Shown: positions 1 through 7,908 of the stretch, piece by piece
Layout: the number at the start of each line of letters is the position of its first letter
How positions within the stretch are numbered: the first letter of the stretch is position 1
Assembly: GCA_017881765.1 (NCBI GenBank)
Contig: JADGQN010000081.1
Location: 1 to 13,754, forward strand
DNA: 13,754 nucleotides
Direction: 5' to 3'
DNA from: Syntrophobacterales bacterium
Lineage (GTDB): Bacteria; Desulfobacterota; Syntrophorhabdia; Syntrophorhabdales; WCHB1-27
The notes under the pieces: generated by a model
What the model saw: only the letters and a program-made list of their open reading frames with translations
The model's database searches: none
Told to the model about the DNA's origin: nothing
Translations under genes and position numbers: made by a program

Positions 1-80
1 CCGCACACGCTGTAGTAAAGTATGATGCCCATGCCCACAAGCGGCAATATGAGGTTTGCAATATATCTTCCGTTTTTCAT
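1..80 (-). CDS. Partial membrane protein, N-terminal 26 codons only
   Basis: The reading frame starts at ATG 80..78 and runs off the left edge. The visible peptide begins MKNGRYIANLILPLVGMG and continues IILYYSVCG. This is a short basic start followed by about 20 hydrophobic residues, so it is either a first transmembrane segment or an uncleaved signal anchor. A GGAGG lies 8 bases before this ATG. A second in-frame ATG at 95..93 has its own GAGGAG 5 bases upstream and would add MEACS, so the true start could be either. It lies 67 bases (or 52) behind the rlmI stop on the same strand and could be co-transcribed. The family cannot be recognised from so few residues; small membrane subunits of transporters often begin like this, but that is only a guess. 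Confidence 0.55.
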   Translation of the reverse strand, partial: MKNGRYIANLILPLVGMGIILYYSVC

Positions 81-147
81 TGAACAAGCCTCCATCGCTA
101 CTCCTCGTAAGGCCCTGCAAGATCACGGCCATAGCGAGATCATTGAC

Positions 148-1305
148 CTATCGTCTTGCTACCCTTACGATCAATCCTTTCAAATATTCGGTCTCCGGGA
201 TGGTAAGCAACACAGGATGGTCCACGCATTGGGTAAGTTCGCGGGTGAGGTAGACATCCGCCTTACCGTAGGCCGCTATTCTCATCACATCCCGGAACCT
301 CTGTCTTTTCATGTGGTGGGAGCAGGAAAAAGTGAAGAGATGAGCCCCATCTGCCAGCCTTCTCAAGGCCTTTTTATGGAGGTCAATGTAACCCCTTTCC
401 CCCTCCTTTATTTTTTTTCTAGACTTTATAAAGCTTGGTGGGTCAAGTATCATAAGGCCGTATTCCCGGTCAGACCCTTTCAAAAACTCAAACACGTCTC
501 CTCTCACGAATTCGCCACCGGAGAGCCTATTTATCCTCATGTTTTCTTGACCAAGTTCAAGGGCCTTAGCAGACGAGTCGACAAAGGTGGCTGAACGCGC
601 CCCGAAATGGAGCGCGTAGAGACCAAAAGCACAGGTGTAAGAAAAGCAGTCAAGGACCGTGGCGCCGGGTGCAAACTCTTTTGTCAAGAGTCTGCTCTCC
701 CTCTGGTCGAAGTAGAAGCCGGTCTTCTGGCCGGTCATCAGATCGACCAGGAAACGCAACGGTCCCACCTGGATGGTCATCCCCTGTTCCACGCTACCCT
801 TGACCAATTCAGTGTATTGTGACAGACCCTCCTCCTGCCTCGAAGGGCTCTCGTTCCGGAGCACCATGATTCTCGGGGAGAGTACGCGTTCTGCCGCTGC
901 GACAACCATCTCCTTCTGTCTTTCCATGCCCCACGTCAACAGTTGTATCGCGAGGGCATCTTCATACTTGTCGATAACGAGGCCGGGAAGGAAATCCGAT
1001 TCTGCGTTCACAACCCTGAAGCTCCCTTCGAAATGGCCCTCGCGCAGCTTCAAGGCGTTGCCAATCCTTCTCTCGAAGAAACCCTGATCGATCGCGATCC
1101 GTTGCCTCGTCAGCAGACGAATCATGATCAGGCTCTTCGGGTTGATATAACCGATGCCGAGGAACCCTCCTTTTTCGCCGTGGACTTCGACAAGCTCACC
1201 GGCGGGAAGATCGGCGGACCTCTCCCGTACCTCGTTGCTGAATACCCAGAGGTGCCCGGAAGCTATCGTCTCCTCGCCGGCCTTGTCGACTATAACGCGT
1301 TCCAT
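148..1305 (-). CDS. rlmI: Class I SAM-dependent rRNA methyltransferase, RlmI-like (23S rRNA m5C)
   Basis: This 385-residue protein matches the RlmI/YccW family, which methylates a cytosine of 23S rRNA (C1962 in E. coli) with S-adenosylmethionine; E. coli RlmI is about the same length. An N-terminal PUA-type RNA-binding domain (about 1-75) contains SGHLWVFSNEV. A central linking domain follows, and then a Rossmann methyltransferase with TGQKTGFYFDQR at 191-202, the SAM loop VLDCFSYTCAFG at 217-228, an acidic residue D243, LDPPSF at 287-292, and FSCSHHM at 326-332, whose Cys328 is the likely catalytic cysteine. The conserved part begins right at MERVIV, which supports the ATG start, yet no ribosome-binding site lies directly before that ATG (see the leader entry). 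Substrate specificity is inferred from the family. It follows the dnaK-lon unit and is probably transcribed separately. Confidence 0.88.
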   Translation of the reverse strand: MERVIVDKAGEETIASGHLWVFSNEVRERSADLPAGELVEVHGEKGGFLGIGYINPKSLIMIRLLTRQRIAIDQGFFERRIGNALKLREGHFEGSFRVVNAESDFLPGLVIDKYEDALAIQLLTWGMERQKEMVVAAAERVLSPRIMVLRNESPSRQEEGLSQYTELVKGSVEQGMTIQVGPLRFLVDLMTGQKTGFYFDQRESRLLTKEFAPGATVLDCFSYTCAFGLYALHFGARSATFVDSSAKALELGQENMRINRLSGGEFVRGDVFEFLKGSDREYGLMILDPPSFIKSRKKIKEGERGYIDLHKKALRRLADGAHLFTFSCSHHMKRQRFRDVMRIAAYGKADVYLTRELTQCVDHPVLLTIPETEYLKGLIVRVARR

Positions 1306-1358
1306 AAGAGAAATATAATGCGGAAAAAGGCAGCGTGAGTCAATACCTAATCCTCCTC
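1290..1358 (-). promoter_or_regulatory. rlmI leader: strong SD, possible promoter and 17-codon ORF
   Basis: On the minus strand GAGGAGG lies at 1358..1352, about 47 bases before the rlmI ATG and too far away to serve it. It is well placed for TTG at 1343..1341, which opens a 17-codon frame ending with TAG at 1292..1290, just inside rlmI, so that rlmI would be translationally coupled to it. It is also well placed for ATT at 1344..1342, which is in frame with rlmI and would add 13 residues. The same stretch contains TTGACT (1343..1338), a 17-base spacer and CATTAT (1320..1315), a possible sigma-70 promoter that would start transcription almost at the ATG. These readings exclude one another, and none is proven. 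Confidence 0.35.
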
Positions 1359-1421
1359 AAAAGCAGGCAACAAAAATATTTCCGAAGGATGTAGAAGACG
1401 CAGCCCGCGCTTATTGGGACG

Positions 1422-1465
1422 AAAAAGGCCAAGTGGCCGTGCTGAACTCGACCCCTTGGCCCCTT
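1422..1465 (-). terminator. Candidate intrinsic terminator after lon
   Basis: Read on the minus strand, AAGGGGCCAAG (1465..1455) can pair with CTTGGCC followed by TTTTT (1433..1422). The core is seven perfect pairs, extended by G-U and A-U pairs, with a loop of about 21 bases. A competing short hairpin (GGCC-ACTT-GGCC) sits at the base of the same T run. It begins 22 bases past the lon stop and fits the end of the dnaK-lon unit. The upstream arm belongs to the GGGT-repeat described separately. The T run is short, so efficiency is uncertain. Confidence 0.5.
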
Positions 1466-1480
1466 GAATCCTTGAACCCT
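1447..1480 (-). repeat. Half copy of the GGGT-type octamer repeat behind lon
   Basis: On the minus strand, starting 7 bases after the lon stop codon, there are four degenerate 8-base units: AGGGTTCA, AGGATTCA, AGGGGCCA and AGGGGTCG. They match in sequence and period the right arm found behind acpS (11180..11206). No matching inverted arm is visible on the other side, so this is a single arm rather than a complete hairpin element. Confidence 0.6.
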
Positions 1481-1486
1481 ATTTTT

Positions 1487-3865
1487 TTACGCCGTTGCCG
1501 GTGCCTCTTCTGCCGGGTGCTTCAGAGCGTACTCTACCGCCTCGTCCACGCGCTCTATGAACTTGAACTTCATATTCTCTTTGACCGTTTCCGGTACGTC
1601 TTCCAGGTCCTTCTCGTTCATCTTCGGAAGCATAACGCTCTTGATCCCCGCCCTTTTGGCGGCCAGGACCTTTTCCTTTACCCCTCCTATAGGGAGTACA
1701 AGGCCGCGCAGCGTGATCTCGCCCGTCATCGCCACGTCGTTTCTCACGGGCTTGTCGGTGAGCAGCGAGACCAGCGCTACCATCATCGTTATGCCCGCGG
1801 AAGGGCCATCCTTGGGAATAGCCCCCTGCGGCACGTGTATGTGCAGGTCTTGCTTCTCAAAAAAATCTCCCGGGATGTTGAAGTCCTGCGCCTTGCTCCG
1901 TATGTAGCTCAGAGCAGCCTGCGCCGATTCCTTCATCACGTCACCGAGCTGGCCTGTGAGAGAAAGGTTGCCTTTGCCTTGCATCTTGGTCGCCTCAACG
2001 AAAATTATATCTCCACCTGTTGACGTCCAGGCAAGCCCTGTGGCAACCCCCGAGTACTTCGTCCGCTCCGCGATCTCCGAGTAAAACTTGATGTGGCCGA
2101 GGAACCTGTGAACGTCATCCACGGCTACACACGTTTTTTCTGTCTTTCCCTCGGCAACGTCGCGCGCCACGGACCGGCAGATGGCAGCGATCTCCCGCTC
2201 CATGTTTCTGACACCCGCCTCCTTGGTGTATGAGTGAACAACCAGTCTCAATGCCTCATCGTCGAAGGCAAGCAGATCAGCATTCAGCCCGTGCTCATTC
2301 AGCTCCTTGGGTATGATAAACTGCCGCGCGATCATCACCTTTTCTTCTTCGGTGTAACCGGGTAGTTCCAGAACCTCCATTCTATCCCTCAGCGCAGGAG
2401 GGACAGGGTCGAGGAGGTTGGCCGTCGCTATGAACATCACCTTGGAAAGATCAAACGGCACCTCAAGGTAATGGTCGCTGAAAGAAAAGTTTTGCTCGGG
2501 GTCCAGGACCTCAAGCAAGGCGCTGGAAGGGTCGCCTCTGAAATCCATACCTATCTTGTCCACCTCATCGAGCATGAACACGGGGTTGTTCGAGCCTGCT
2601 TTCTTGATCCCCTGCACCACCCTTCCCGGTAATGCCCCGACGTAAGTTCTCCGGTGACCTCTGATTTCAGCCTCATCCCGTATACCGCCGAGGGAGATCC
2701 TCATGAACTTTCTGCCGAGGGCCCTGGCTATTGATTTTCCAAGGGACGTCTTTCCGACCCCCGGTGGTCCCACAAAGCAGAGGATGGGGCCCTTCATGTC
2801 CGACTTGAGCTTTCTGACCGCCAGATATTCGAGAATCCGCTTCTTCACCTTTTCCAGGTCGTAGTGGTCCTCATTGAGGATTTTCCTCGCATCCTTTATC
2901 ACAAGGTTATCTTCGGTGGCGCGCGTCCAGGGAAGGTCCACCAGCCAGTCAATATACGTCCTGGATACCGTGTACTCAGCAGACATCTGGCTCATCTTGG
3001 AGAGACGGTCGAGCTCCTTTTCCGTCACCTTTTGTATGTCAGGCGGCATCTTAGCCTCGACCATCTTCTTGCGCAACTCGTCTATTTCCGTATAACGCTC
3101 GTCTACCTCACCCAACTCCTTCTGTATTGCCTTGAGCTGTTCCCGGAGATAGTACTCGCGTTGCGTCTTGTCTATGCCTTCCTTGATGTGAGATTGTATC
3201 TTGGTGGAGAGTTCCAGAGTCTCGAGCTCTCTATTCAGAAAGATGGTGACCTTCTTGAGCCGTTCCTTGATATCGATCTTCTCAAGAATCTCCTGCCTCT
3301 CAGCAGCACTAATATTTACGGTGGATGCAACGAGGTCCGCCAGGTTGCCCGGGCTCTCGATCTTCGCCGCAATCTGCGCCAGTTCCGACGACAGGTAGGG
3401 TGCAATCTCCACTGCCTTCTTATAAAGGTTTTTGAGGTTTATATACATCGCATCGATTTCGATGTCTTTCTGGTATTCCTCAAAGACCGGAAGAATGCGT
3501 GCCTTGAAATTCGGCTCAGTCTCCGAGAACTCGATCAGCTTGAACCTGCACAAGCCCTGAACCACAATCCGCTGGCTGCCATCAACCATTTTCACCATCT
3601 TCATGATGGTAGCAACGCATCCCACGGTGAACAGATCTTCCAGACCCGGCTCTTCGATGTCAGGGTTTTTCTGGGTGATGATCCCGATAAGGCGGTCCTT
3701 TGCCATGGCCTCATCAACCAGCCGTATCGATTTTTCCCGTCCGACAACCAGAGGTATGATCAGATCGGGATAAGCTACAGTGCCCCGAAGGGGTAGTATA
3801 GGAAGCTCAGCCGGAACAAAAAGCTTTTCCTTCGAGCTCTTGTCATTCTTATAGCCAATTACCAT
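1487..3865 (-). CDS. lon: ATP-dependent protease Lon (LonA type)
   Basis: This is a complete 792-residue LonA, the cytoplasmic hexameric protease that unfolds and degrades damaged or regulatory proteins; the length is normal. The N-terminal substrate-binding domain (about 17-210, with LPILPLRGTVAYPDLIIPL) leads into a coiled-coil region (about 215-295). The AAA+ module has Walker A GPPGVGKT at 366-373 and Walker B VFMLDEVDK at 429-437. The C-terminal protease domain has KDGPSAG at 685-691 with catalytic Ser689, and its partner Lys732 in GGVKEK; the 43-residue gap between Ser and Lys equals that in E. coli. The ATG start is preceded by AGGAGG that overlaps the dnaK stop codon, and only 9 bases separate the two genes, so the pair is probably co-transcribed and translationally coupled. 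The last residues (HPAEEAPATA) are a variable tail. No key residue is missing. Confidence 0.97.
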   Translation of the reverse strand: MVIGYKNDKSSKEKLFVPAELPILPLRGTVAYPDLIIPLVVGREKSIRLVDEAMAKDRLIGIITQKNPDIEEPGLEDLFTVGCVATIMKMVKMVDGSQRIVVQGLCRFKLIEFSETEPNFKARILPVFEEYQKDIEIDAMYINLKNLYKKAVEIAPYLSSELAQIAAKIESPGNLADLVASTVNISAAERQEILEKIDIKERLKKVTIFLNRELETLELSTKIQSHIKEGIDKTQREYYLREQLKAIQKELGEVDERYTEIDELRKKMVEAKMPPDIQKVTEKELDRLSKMSQMSAEYTVSRTYIDWLVDLPWTRATEDNLVIKDARKILNEDHYDLEKVKKRILEYLAVRKLKSDMKGPILCFVGPPGVGKTSLGKSIARALGRKFMRISLGGIRDEAEIRGHRRTYVGALPGRVVQGIKKAGSNNPVFMLDEVDKIGMDFRGDPSSALLEVLDPEQNFSFSDHYLEVPFDLSKVMFIATANLLDPVPPALRDRMEVLELPGYTEEEKVMIARQFIIPKELNEHGLNADLLAFDDEALRLVVHSYTKEAGVRNMEREIAAICRSVARDVAEGKTEKTCVAVDDVHRFLGHIKFYSEIAERTKYSGVATGLAWTSTGGDIIFVEATKMQGKGNLSLTGQLGDVMKESAQAALSYIRSKAQDFNIPGDFFEKQDLHIHVPQGAIPKDGPSAGITMMVALVSLLTDKPVRNDVAMTGEITLRGLVLPIGGVKEKVLAAKRAGIKSVMLPKMNEKDLEDVPETVKENMKFKFIERVDEAVEYALKHPAEEAPATA

Positions 3866-3874
3866 GTATTCCTC

Positions 3875-5785
3875 CTACTTTTTCACGTCCTCAAACTCCA
3901 CGTCGACCACATCATCGTTACCACGTGACCCACCGCCTCCTCCAGGCTTTTGCTCCTGTTGCTGCTGTGCCCCCCCGGGCGGGGCTTCGGTTGTCCTCTT
4001 ATAGAGAAGCTCAGCAAGTCTGTGAGAGGCCTTTGTTATCTCGTCAATAGCGGGTTTGATCCTGCTTATCTCTCCGCTCTTAAGCGCCTCCTTTGCGCTT
4101 GAGAGTGCGCTTTCAACCGAGGAGATGTCCTCCGCCCCCAGTTTTTCTTTGCTCTCGTTCAGGGTCTTCTCCGTTCCGTAGACAAGATTATCAAGCTGAT
4201 TACGGGCCTCGATTTCTTCTTTTTTCTTTCTATCCTCTTCCGCATTAACCTCCGAATCTTTCACCATTTTCTGTATATCTTGCTCGGTGAGTCCCGTGGA
4301 GGCCGTAATGGTGATGTTCTGCTCCTTTGCAGTCGCCATATCTTTTGCCGTCACGTGGAGAATGCCATTGGCGTCGATATCAAACGTGACCTCCACCTGC
4401 GGCATGCCCCTCGGTGCAGGCGGGAGACCGATAAGATGGAACCGCCCTAGCGTTCTATTGTCTCTCGCAAGCTCTCTCTCCCCCTGGAGCACATGGATCT
4501 CCACGCTCGTCTGATTATCCTCAGCGGTCGTAAAGTTCTGGCTCTTCCTCGTGGGGATTGTCGTATTCCTTTCGATAATCTTTGTCATCACGCCGCCCAG
4601 GGTCTCTATACCGAGGGAAAGCGGCGTCACGTCGAGAAGCAGAACGTCCTTCACCTCACCGGCGAGCACGCCTGCCTGGACTGCTGCGCCGAGTGCAACA
4701 ACCTCGTCAGGGTTTACGCCCTTGTGCGGCTCACGGCCAAAGAACTGTTTGACCAGGTCCTGCACCTTCGGGATTCTGGTCGATCCGCCTACGAGTACAA
4801 CTTCGTGAATGTCGGATGTCTTGAGCTTGGCATCGTCAAGCGCTTTCTTGCATGGCTCCATCGACCTTGCGAAGAGATCGTCAGAGAGCTGCTCCAGCTT
4901 CGCCCGCGTGAGCTTCATGTTCAAGTGTCTCGGCCCTGACTGATCAGCCGTGATGAAGGGCAGATTTATTTCTGTCTCCATCGTGGTCGAGAGCTCAATC
5001 TTTGCCCTTTCCGCTGTCTCTTTCAACCGCTGCAGGGCCATTTTATCCTTGGAGAGGTCAATCCCCTGGTCTTTCTTGAACTCTGCCACGATCCAGTCCA
5101 TGACCCTCTCGTCTATATCATCTCCACCCAGGTGCGTGTCGCCGTTCGTAGACTTCACTTCGACAACGTTATCGCCCACCTCCAGTATTGAGATGTCGAA
5201 CGTGCCCCCGCCGAAATCGTAAACGGCTATTGTTTCATTCTTCTGCTTATCGAGACCATAGGCAAGGGCTGAAGCGGTGGGTTCGTTAATGATGCGCAGC
5301 ACATTAAGGCCGGCGATCCTTCCTGCGTCTTTCGTTGCCTGTCTCTGGGAATCGTTAAAGTAGGCGGGTACGGTAATGACCGCATCCTCTATGGTCTGAC
5401 CGAGATATGCTTCAGCCGATTTCTTCAGCTTTTGTAAGATAAAAGCCGAGATCTCCTGAGGTGTGTACTGCTTTCCCCTCGCCTCAACCCTGGCATTGCC
5501 GCTGGAATCAGCAACCAGCTTGTAGGGCACCCTCTCGTTCTGCACCTCCGTATATCGCCTTCCCATGAACCTCTTTATGGAAAAGATTGTATTTTCAGGA
5601 TTAGTGATCGCCTGCCGTTTCGCAACCTGACCGACGAGCACTTCACCCTCTTTTGTAAAAGCAACAACGCTTGGAGTGAGCCTGTTTCCTTCCTCATTGA
5701 TGATTACCTTCGGCTCGCCCCCCTCCATAATAGCCACGACAGAAAATGTAGTCCCAAGATCTATTCCGATCACCTTTTTAGCCAT
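3875..5785 (-). CDS. dnaK: Molecular chaperone DnaK (Hsp70)
   Basis: This full-length (636 residues) cytoplasmic Hsp70 folds proteins in ATP-driven cycles with DnaJ and GrpE. The nucleotide-binding domain shows phosphate loop GIDLGTT at 7-13, VYDFGGGTFD at 188-197 and LVGGSTRIP at 331-339. The interdomain linker VLLLDVTPL is at 381-389, followed by the substrate-binding beta domain (about 392-505), the helical lid, a Gln/Gly-rich stretch (about 603-622) and the acidic end VVDVEFEDVKK, the usual bacterial DnaK tail. One oddity is that the first loop reads GTTFSVVA where most bacterial DnaKs have GTTNSCVA. A GGGAGGG lies about 7 bases before the ATG, with a good promoter further upstream. lon follows at once; grpE, dnaJ and hrcA are absent from the window. 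Whether this is the only dnaK of the genome cannot be told. Confidence 0.97.
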   Translation of the reverse strand: MAKKVIGIDLGTTFSVVAIMEGGEPKVIINEEGNRLTPSVVAFTKEGEVLVGQVAKRQAITNPENTIFSIKRFMGRRYTEVQNERVPYKLVADSSGNARVEARGKQYTPQEISAFILQKLKKSAEAYLGQTIEDAVITVPAYFNDSQRQATKDAGRIAGLNVLRIINEPTASALAYGLDKQKNETIAVYDFGGGTFDISILEVGDNVVEVKSTNGDTHLGGDDIDERVMDWIVAEFKKDQGIDLSKDKMALQRLKETAERAKIELSTTMETEINLPFITADQSGPRHLNMKLTRAKLEQLSDDLFARSMEPCKKALDDAKLKTSDIHEVVLVGGSTRIPKVQDLVKQFFGREPHKGVNPDEVVALGAAVQAGVLAGEVKDVLLLDVTPLSLGIETLGGVMTKIIERNTTIPTRKSQNFTTAEDNQTSVEIHVLQGERELARDNRTLGRFHLIGLPPAPRGMPQVEVTFDIDANGILHVTAKDMATAKEQNITITASTGLTEQDIQKMVKDSEVNAEEDRKKKEEIEARNQLDNLVYGTEKTLNESKEKLGAEDISSVESALSSAKEALKSGEISRIKPAIDEITKASHRLAELLYKRTTEAPPGGAQQQQEQKPGGGGGSRGNDDVVDVEFEDVKK

Positions 5786-5820
5786 CGCACAACCCTCCCG
5801 GTCAATTTATGTACAAACTC

Positions 5821-5849
5821 AATATAATCTCGCCCAGGCCGCTTGTCAA
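5821..5849 (-). promoter_or_regulatory. sigma-70 type promoter of dnaK-lon
   Basis: On the minus strand TTGACA at 5849..5844 is a perfect -35 box. It is followed by a 17-base spacer and TATATT at 5826..5821 (5 of 6 matches to the -10 consensus). Transcription would start near 5814, giving a leader of about 28 bases that contains the GGGAGGG ribosome-binding site (5799..5793). I see no CIRCE inverted repeat and no obvious heat-shock sigma (RpoH) consensus in the 102-base gap upstream of dnaK. Confidence 0.75.
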
Positions 5850-5887
5850 CATGCTTCGTACGCCAAAAACACCTGCAAATACCTGTT

Positions 5888-6340
5888 TTAACTACTTTTT
5901 CCTAACAGAATCGCGTACTCGAAACCATCGAGGAGCGCCATGAAGGACGCCATGTTGATATTATCAGAAACCGCCGCGACACTCCAGATCTCCGCGCCGT
6001 CCGTGAAAATGATGGAGACTTCGACCCTGGCAGCCGTGCCTGACCTGCTGTCGCTTATACGTGAGGCAAAGTCAACCAGTTTCACGTCTCTGATAAAAGG
6101 AAATATCGAGCCGAGCGATTTTTTCAGCACATTGGCCAGCGCGTCGACAGGCCCCACCCCCGTGGATGCTTCATGCATTTCGCTGTTGTCGGCCTTTACG
6201 ATGACGGTCGCTTCAGGCCTCAGACCGTCGTCGATCAACCTGTATGTGCCCTTAACGCTGAAGGGTCTTTCGTAGGTGTCGAGCGCACGCAGGATGTTCA
6301 GCTCTTTTGTCGCATCCCTCATGTTGAGCAGTCGTTTCAT
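5888..6340 (-). CDS. Stand-alone LeuA-type allosteric (dimerisation) domain protein
   Basis: This 150-residue protein has no catalytic barrel. From about residue 27 it matches the C-terminal LeuA_dimer regulatory domain of isopropylmalate and citramalate synthases, and it aligns by eye with the end of the neighbouring CimA. Shared features are EATVIVKA against EATILVKV, GVGPVDALANVLKKSL against GRGPVHALDNALRKAL, the GTAARV and GTASVT stretch, and SDNINMASFMALLDGFEYAILL against SENILEASWLALVDSIDYKLLL. Such domains bind the end-product amino acid and form dimers. The ATG overlaps the cimA stop (ATGA), with GAGGAG 8 bases before it, so the two are translationally coupled. The likely role, by inference only, is a partner or feedback-sensing subunit for CimA. 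A leftover domain from a duplicated synthase is the alternative, but the intact frame and tight coupling argue for a working gene. Confidence 0.8.
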   Translation of the reverse strand: MKRLLNMRDATKELNILRALDTYERPFSVKGTYRLIDDGLRPEATVIVKADNSEMHEASTGVGPVDALANVLKKSLGSIFPFIRDVKLVDFASRISDSRSGTAARVEVSIIFTDGAEIWSVAAVSDNINMASFMALLDGFEYAILLGKSS

Positions 6341-7908
6341 CGCTCCTTCTCCTCTTCAAGAAGCAGCTTGTAATCGATGCTGTCCACAAGTGCCAGCCAG
6401 CTCGCCTCGAGGATGTTCTCCGAGACCCCGAGGGTTTCCCACGTTCTCTTGCCATCGCTCGATTCTATCAGGACGCGCGTAACTGATGCGGTCCCGTCCA
6501 TACTGGAAAGCACCCTGACCTTGTAGTCGATGAGGGAGACACTTTCCAAGGCAGGATAGAACTTGAGCAGGGCCTTCCGGAGGGCATTGTCCAGCGCATG
6601 GACCGGCCCTCTTCCCATGCCGGCCGTGTGCTCCACCTTCTCTCCCACTTTGACGAGGATGGTCGCCTCCGAAACCGACGCATCCTTCTCTTTTTTTTCC
6701 ACGATTACTCTGAAGCCGATCAGATCAAAATACTTCTTGTGTACGCCCAGCGCCCTCTTCATCAAGAGTTCAAGAGAGCCTTCAGCGCCTTCGAACTGGT
6801 ACCCCTCATGCTCAAGCTCCTTAACCTTTTTCAGCACCTCTTTGACGACTTTCTTCTCCCTTTCGATGTCAATGCCGAGCTCCCTGGCCTTGTAAAGAAT
6901 CGTACTCTCGCCGGACAGGTCTGACACGAGCACGCGCTGCCTGTTGCCCACAAGACGAGGCTCAATGTGCTCGTAGGTCTCGGGGTTTTTCCTCACCGCG
7001 CTCACATGGATCCCCCCTTTGTGGGCAAAAGCGGCATCCCCAACATACGCCCTGTGCTTGTCCGGGATAAAGTTTGCCATCTCATCCATGAAGAGGCTCA
7101 GTTCTCTCAGTTTTTCCAGATGCACGCGATCGGACCCGCCGTAACCCATCTTCAGGATGACGTTGGGAATAATCGAGCAGAGGTTTGCGTTGCCACATCG
7201 CTCACCATACCCGTTTATCGTCCCCTGGACCTGCGTGCAGCCCGCCTTGATTGCCATAATGCTGTTTGCCACCGCCGATTCCGTGTCGTTATGAGCGTGA
7301 ATGCCGAGAGGAAGGCTGACGGCCTTGCGCACGTCTTCAGTCATGCCCGCCACATCAAAGGGCATACTCCCGCCGTTGGTATCGCACAGCACCAGCATAT
7401 CGGCCCCGGCCGCCTCGGCGGTCTTCAAGACCTTCATAGCGTACTGGCTGTTTTTCCTGTACCCATCGAAGAAATGCTCCGCATCAAAGAAGACAATGCG
7501 GTCCCGTTTCTTTAGATGGGCAATGGTCTCATCGATCATCTTCAGATTCGCTTCCATGCTTACCTTCAGCGCATCTCTGACGTGGAGGTCCCAACTCTTG
7601 CCCACCACAGCCACATAGCGGGTGTCGGCCTCCAGAACGGCTATCATGCTTTCGTCCTCTTCGGGGCGCGTACCTGACCGTATGGTACTGGAGAAAGCTA
7701 CGATCTTCGTACGCTTCAAAGGGAGCTTTTTAACTTCCCCGAAATACTTCAGGTCTTTGGGGTTCGAACCAGGCCAACCCCCTTCAATGAAGTCCATGCC
7801 GAACTCGTCCAGTTTCTCCGTGATCCTCAGCTTATCGAGAAGAGAGAAAGAAATGTCTTCCGACTGGGCCCCATCACGCAGGGTGGTGTCGTAGAAATCG
7901 ATCCTCAC
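6337..7908 (-). CDS. cimA: (R)-citramalate synthase
   Basis: CimA condenses pyruvate with acetyl-CoA to (R)-citramalate, the first step of the threonine-independent route to isoleucine. The 523 residues resemble the Geobacter/Leptospira kind of enzyme rather than LeuA. The TIM-barrel catalytic domain starts DTTLRDGAQ (Arg11, Asp12), then GGWPGSNPKD at 43-52, the metal-binding HAHND at 204-208, GYGERCGNANL at 233-243 and AHKGGIHVSAV at 295-305. The C-terminal LeuA_dimer domain spans about 395-516 (GRGPVHALDNAL at 432-443) and would carry feedback inhibition by isoleucine. The start is GTG, overlapping the lysC stop as GTGA, with AGGAGGAG just upstream inside lysC. The overlap with both neighbours puts it in one operon with lysC and the small regulatory-domain gene. 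A homocitrate or isopropylmalate synthase is possible but fits the motif pattern less well. Confidence 0.9.
   Translation of the reverse strand: MRIDFYDTTLRDGAQSEDISFSLLDKLRITEKLDEFGMDFIEGGWPGSNPKDLKYFGEVKKLPLKRTKIVAFSSTIRSGTRPEEDESMIAVLEADTRYVAVVGKSWDLHVRDALKVSMEANLKMIDETIAHLKKRDRIVFFDAEHFFDGYRKNSQYAMKVLKTAEAAGADMLVLCDTNGGSMPFDVAGMTEDVRKAVSLPLGIHAHNDTESAVANSIMAIKAGCTQVQGTINGYGERCGNANLCSIIPNVILKMGYGGSDRVHLEKLRELSLFMDEMANFIPDKHRAYVGDAAFAHKGGIHVSAVRKNPETYEHIEPRLVGNRQRVLVSDLSGESTILYKARELGIDIEREKKVVKEVLKKVKELEHEGYQFEGAEGSLELLMKRALGVHKKYFDLIGFRVIVEKKEKDASVSEATILVKVGEKVEHTAGMGRGPVHALDNALRKALLKFYPALESVSLIDYKVRVLSSMDGTASVTRVLIESSDGKRTWETLGVSENILEASWLALVDSIDYKLLLEEEKER

Noticed and set aside
81..147. 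Terminator after rlmI
   Set aside because: Only a 4-base GGCC pairing is visible and no T run follows, so I could not support a terminator.
22..594. Plus-strand open frame opposite the end of rlmI and the left-edge gene
   Set aside because: It is antisense to the RlmI methyltransferase domain and crosses the gap between genes, with no recognisable domain and no convincing ribosome-binding site.
2864..3796. Long open frame on the plus strand opposite lon (310 codons)
   Set aside because: It lies wholly antisense to lon, which has every family motif; the predicted peptide is Leu/Arg-rich and unlike any family, as expected for the complement of a coding frame.
5786..5887. CIRCE element or heat-shock sigma promoter before dnaK
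   Set aside because: No TTAGCACTC/GAGTGCTAA pair and no RpoH-like pair of boxes; only the sigma-70 type promoter is clear.
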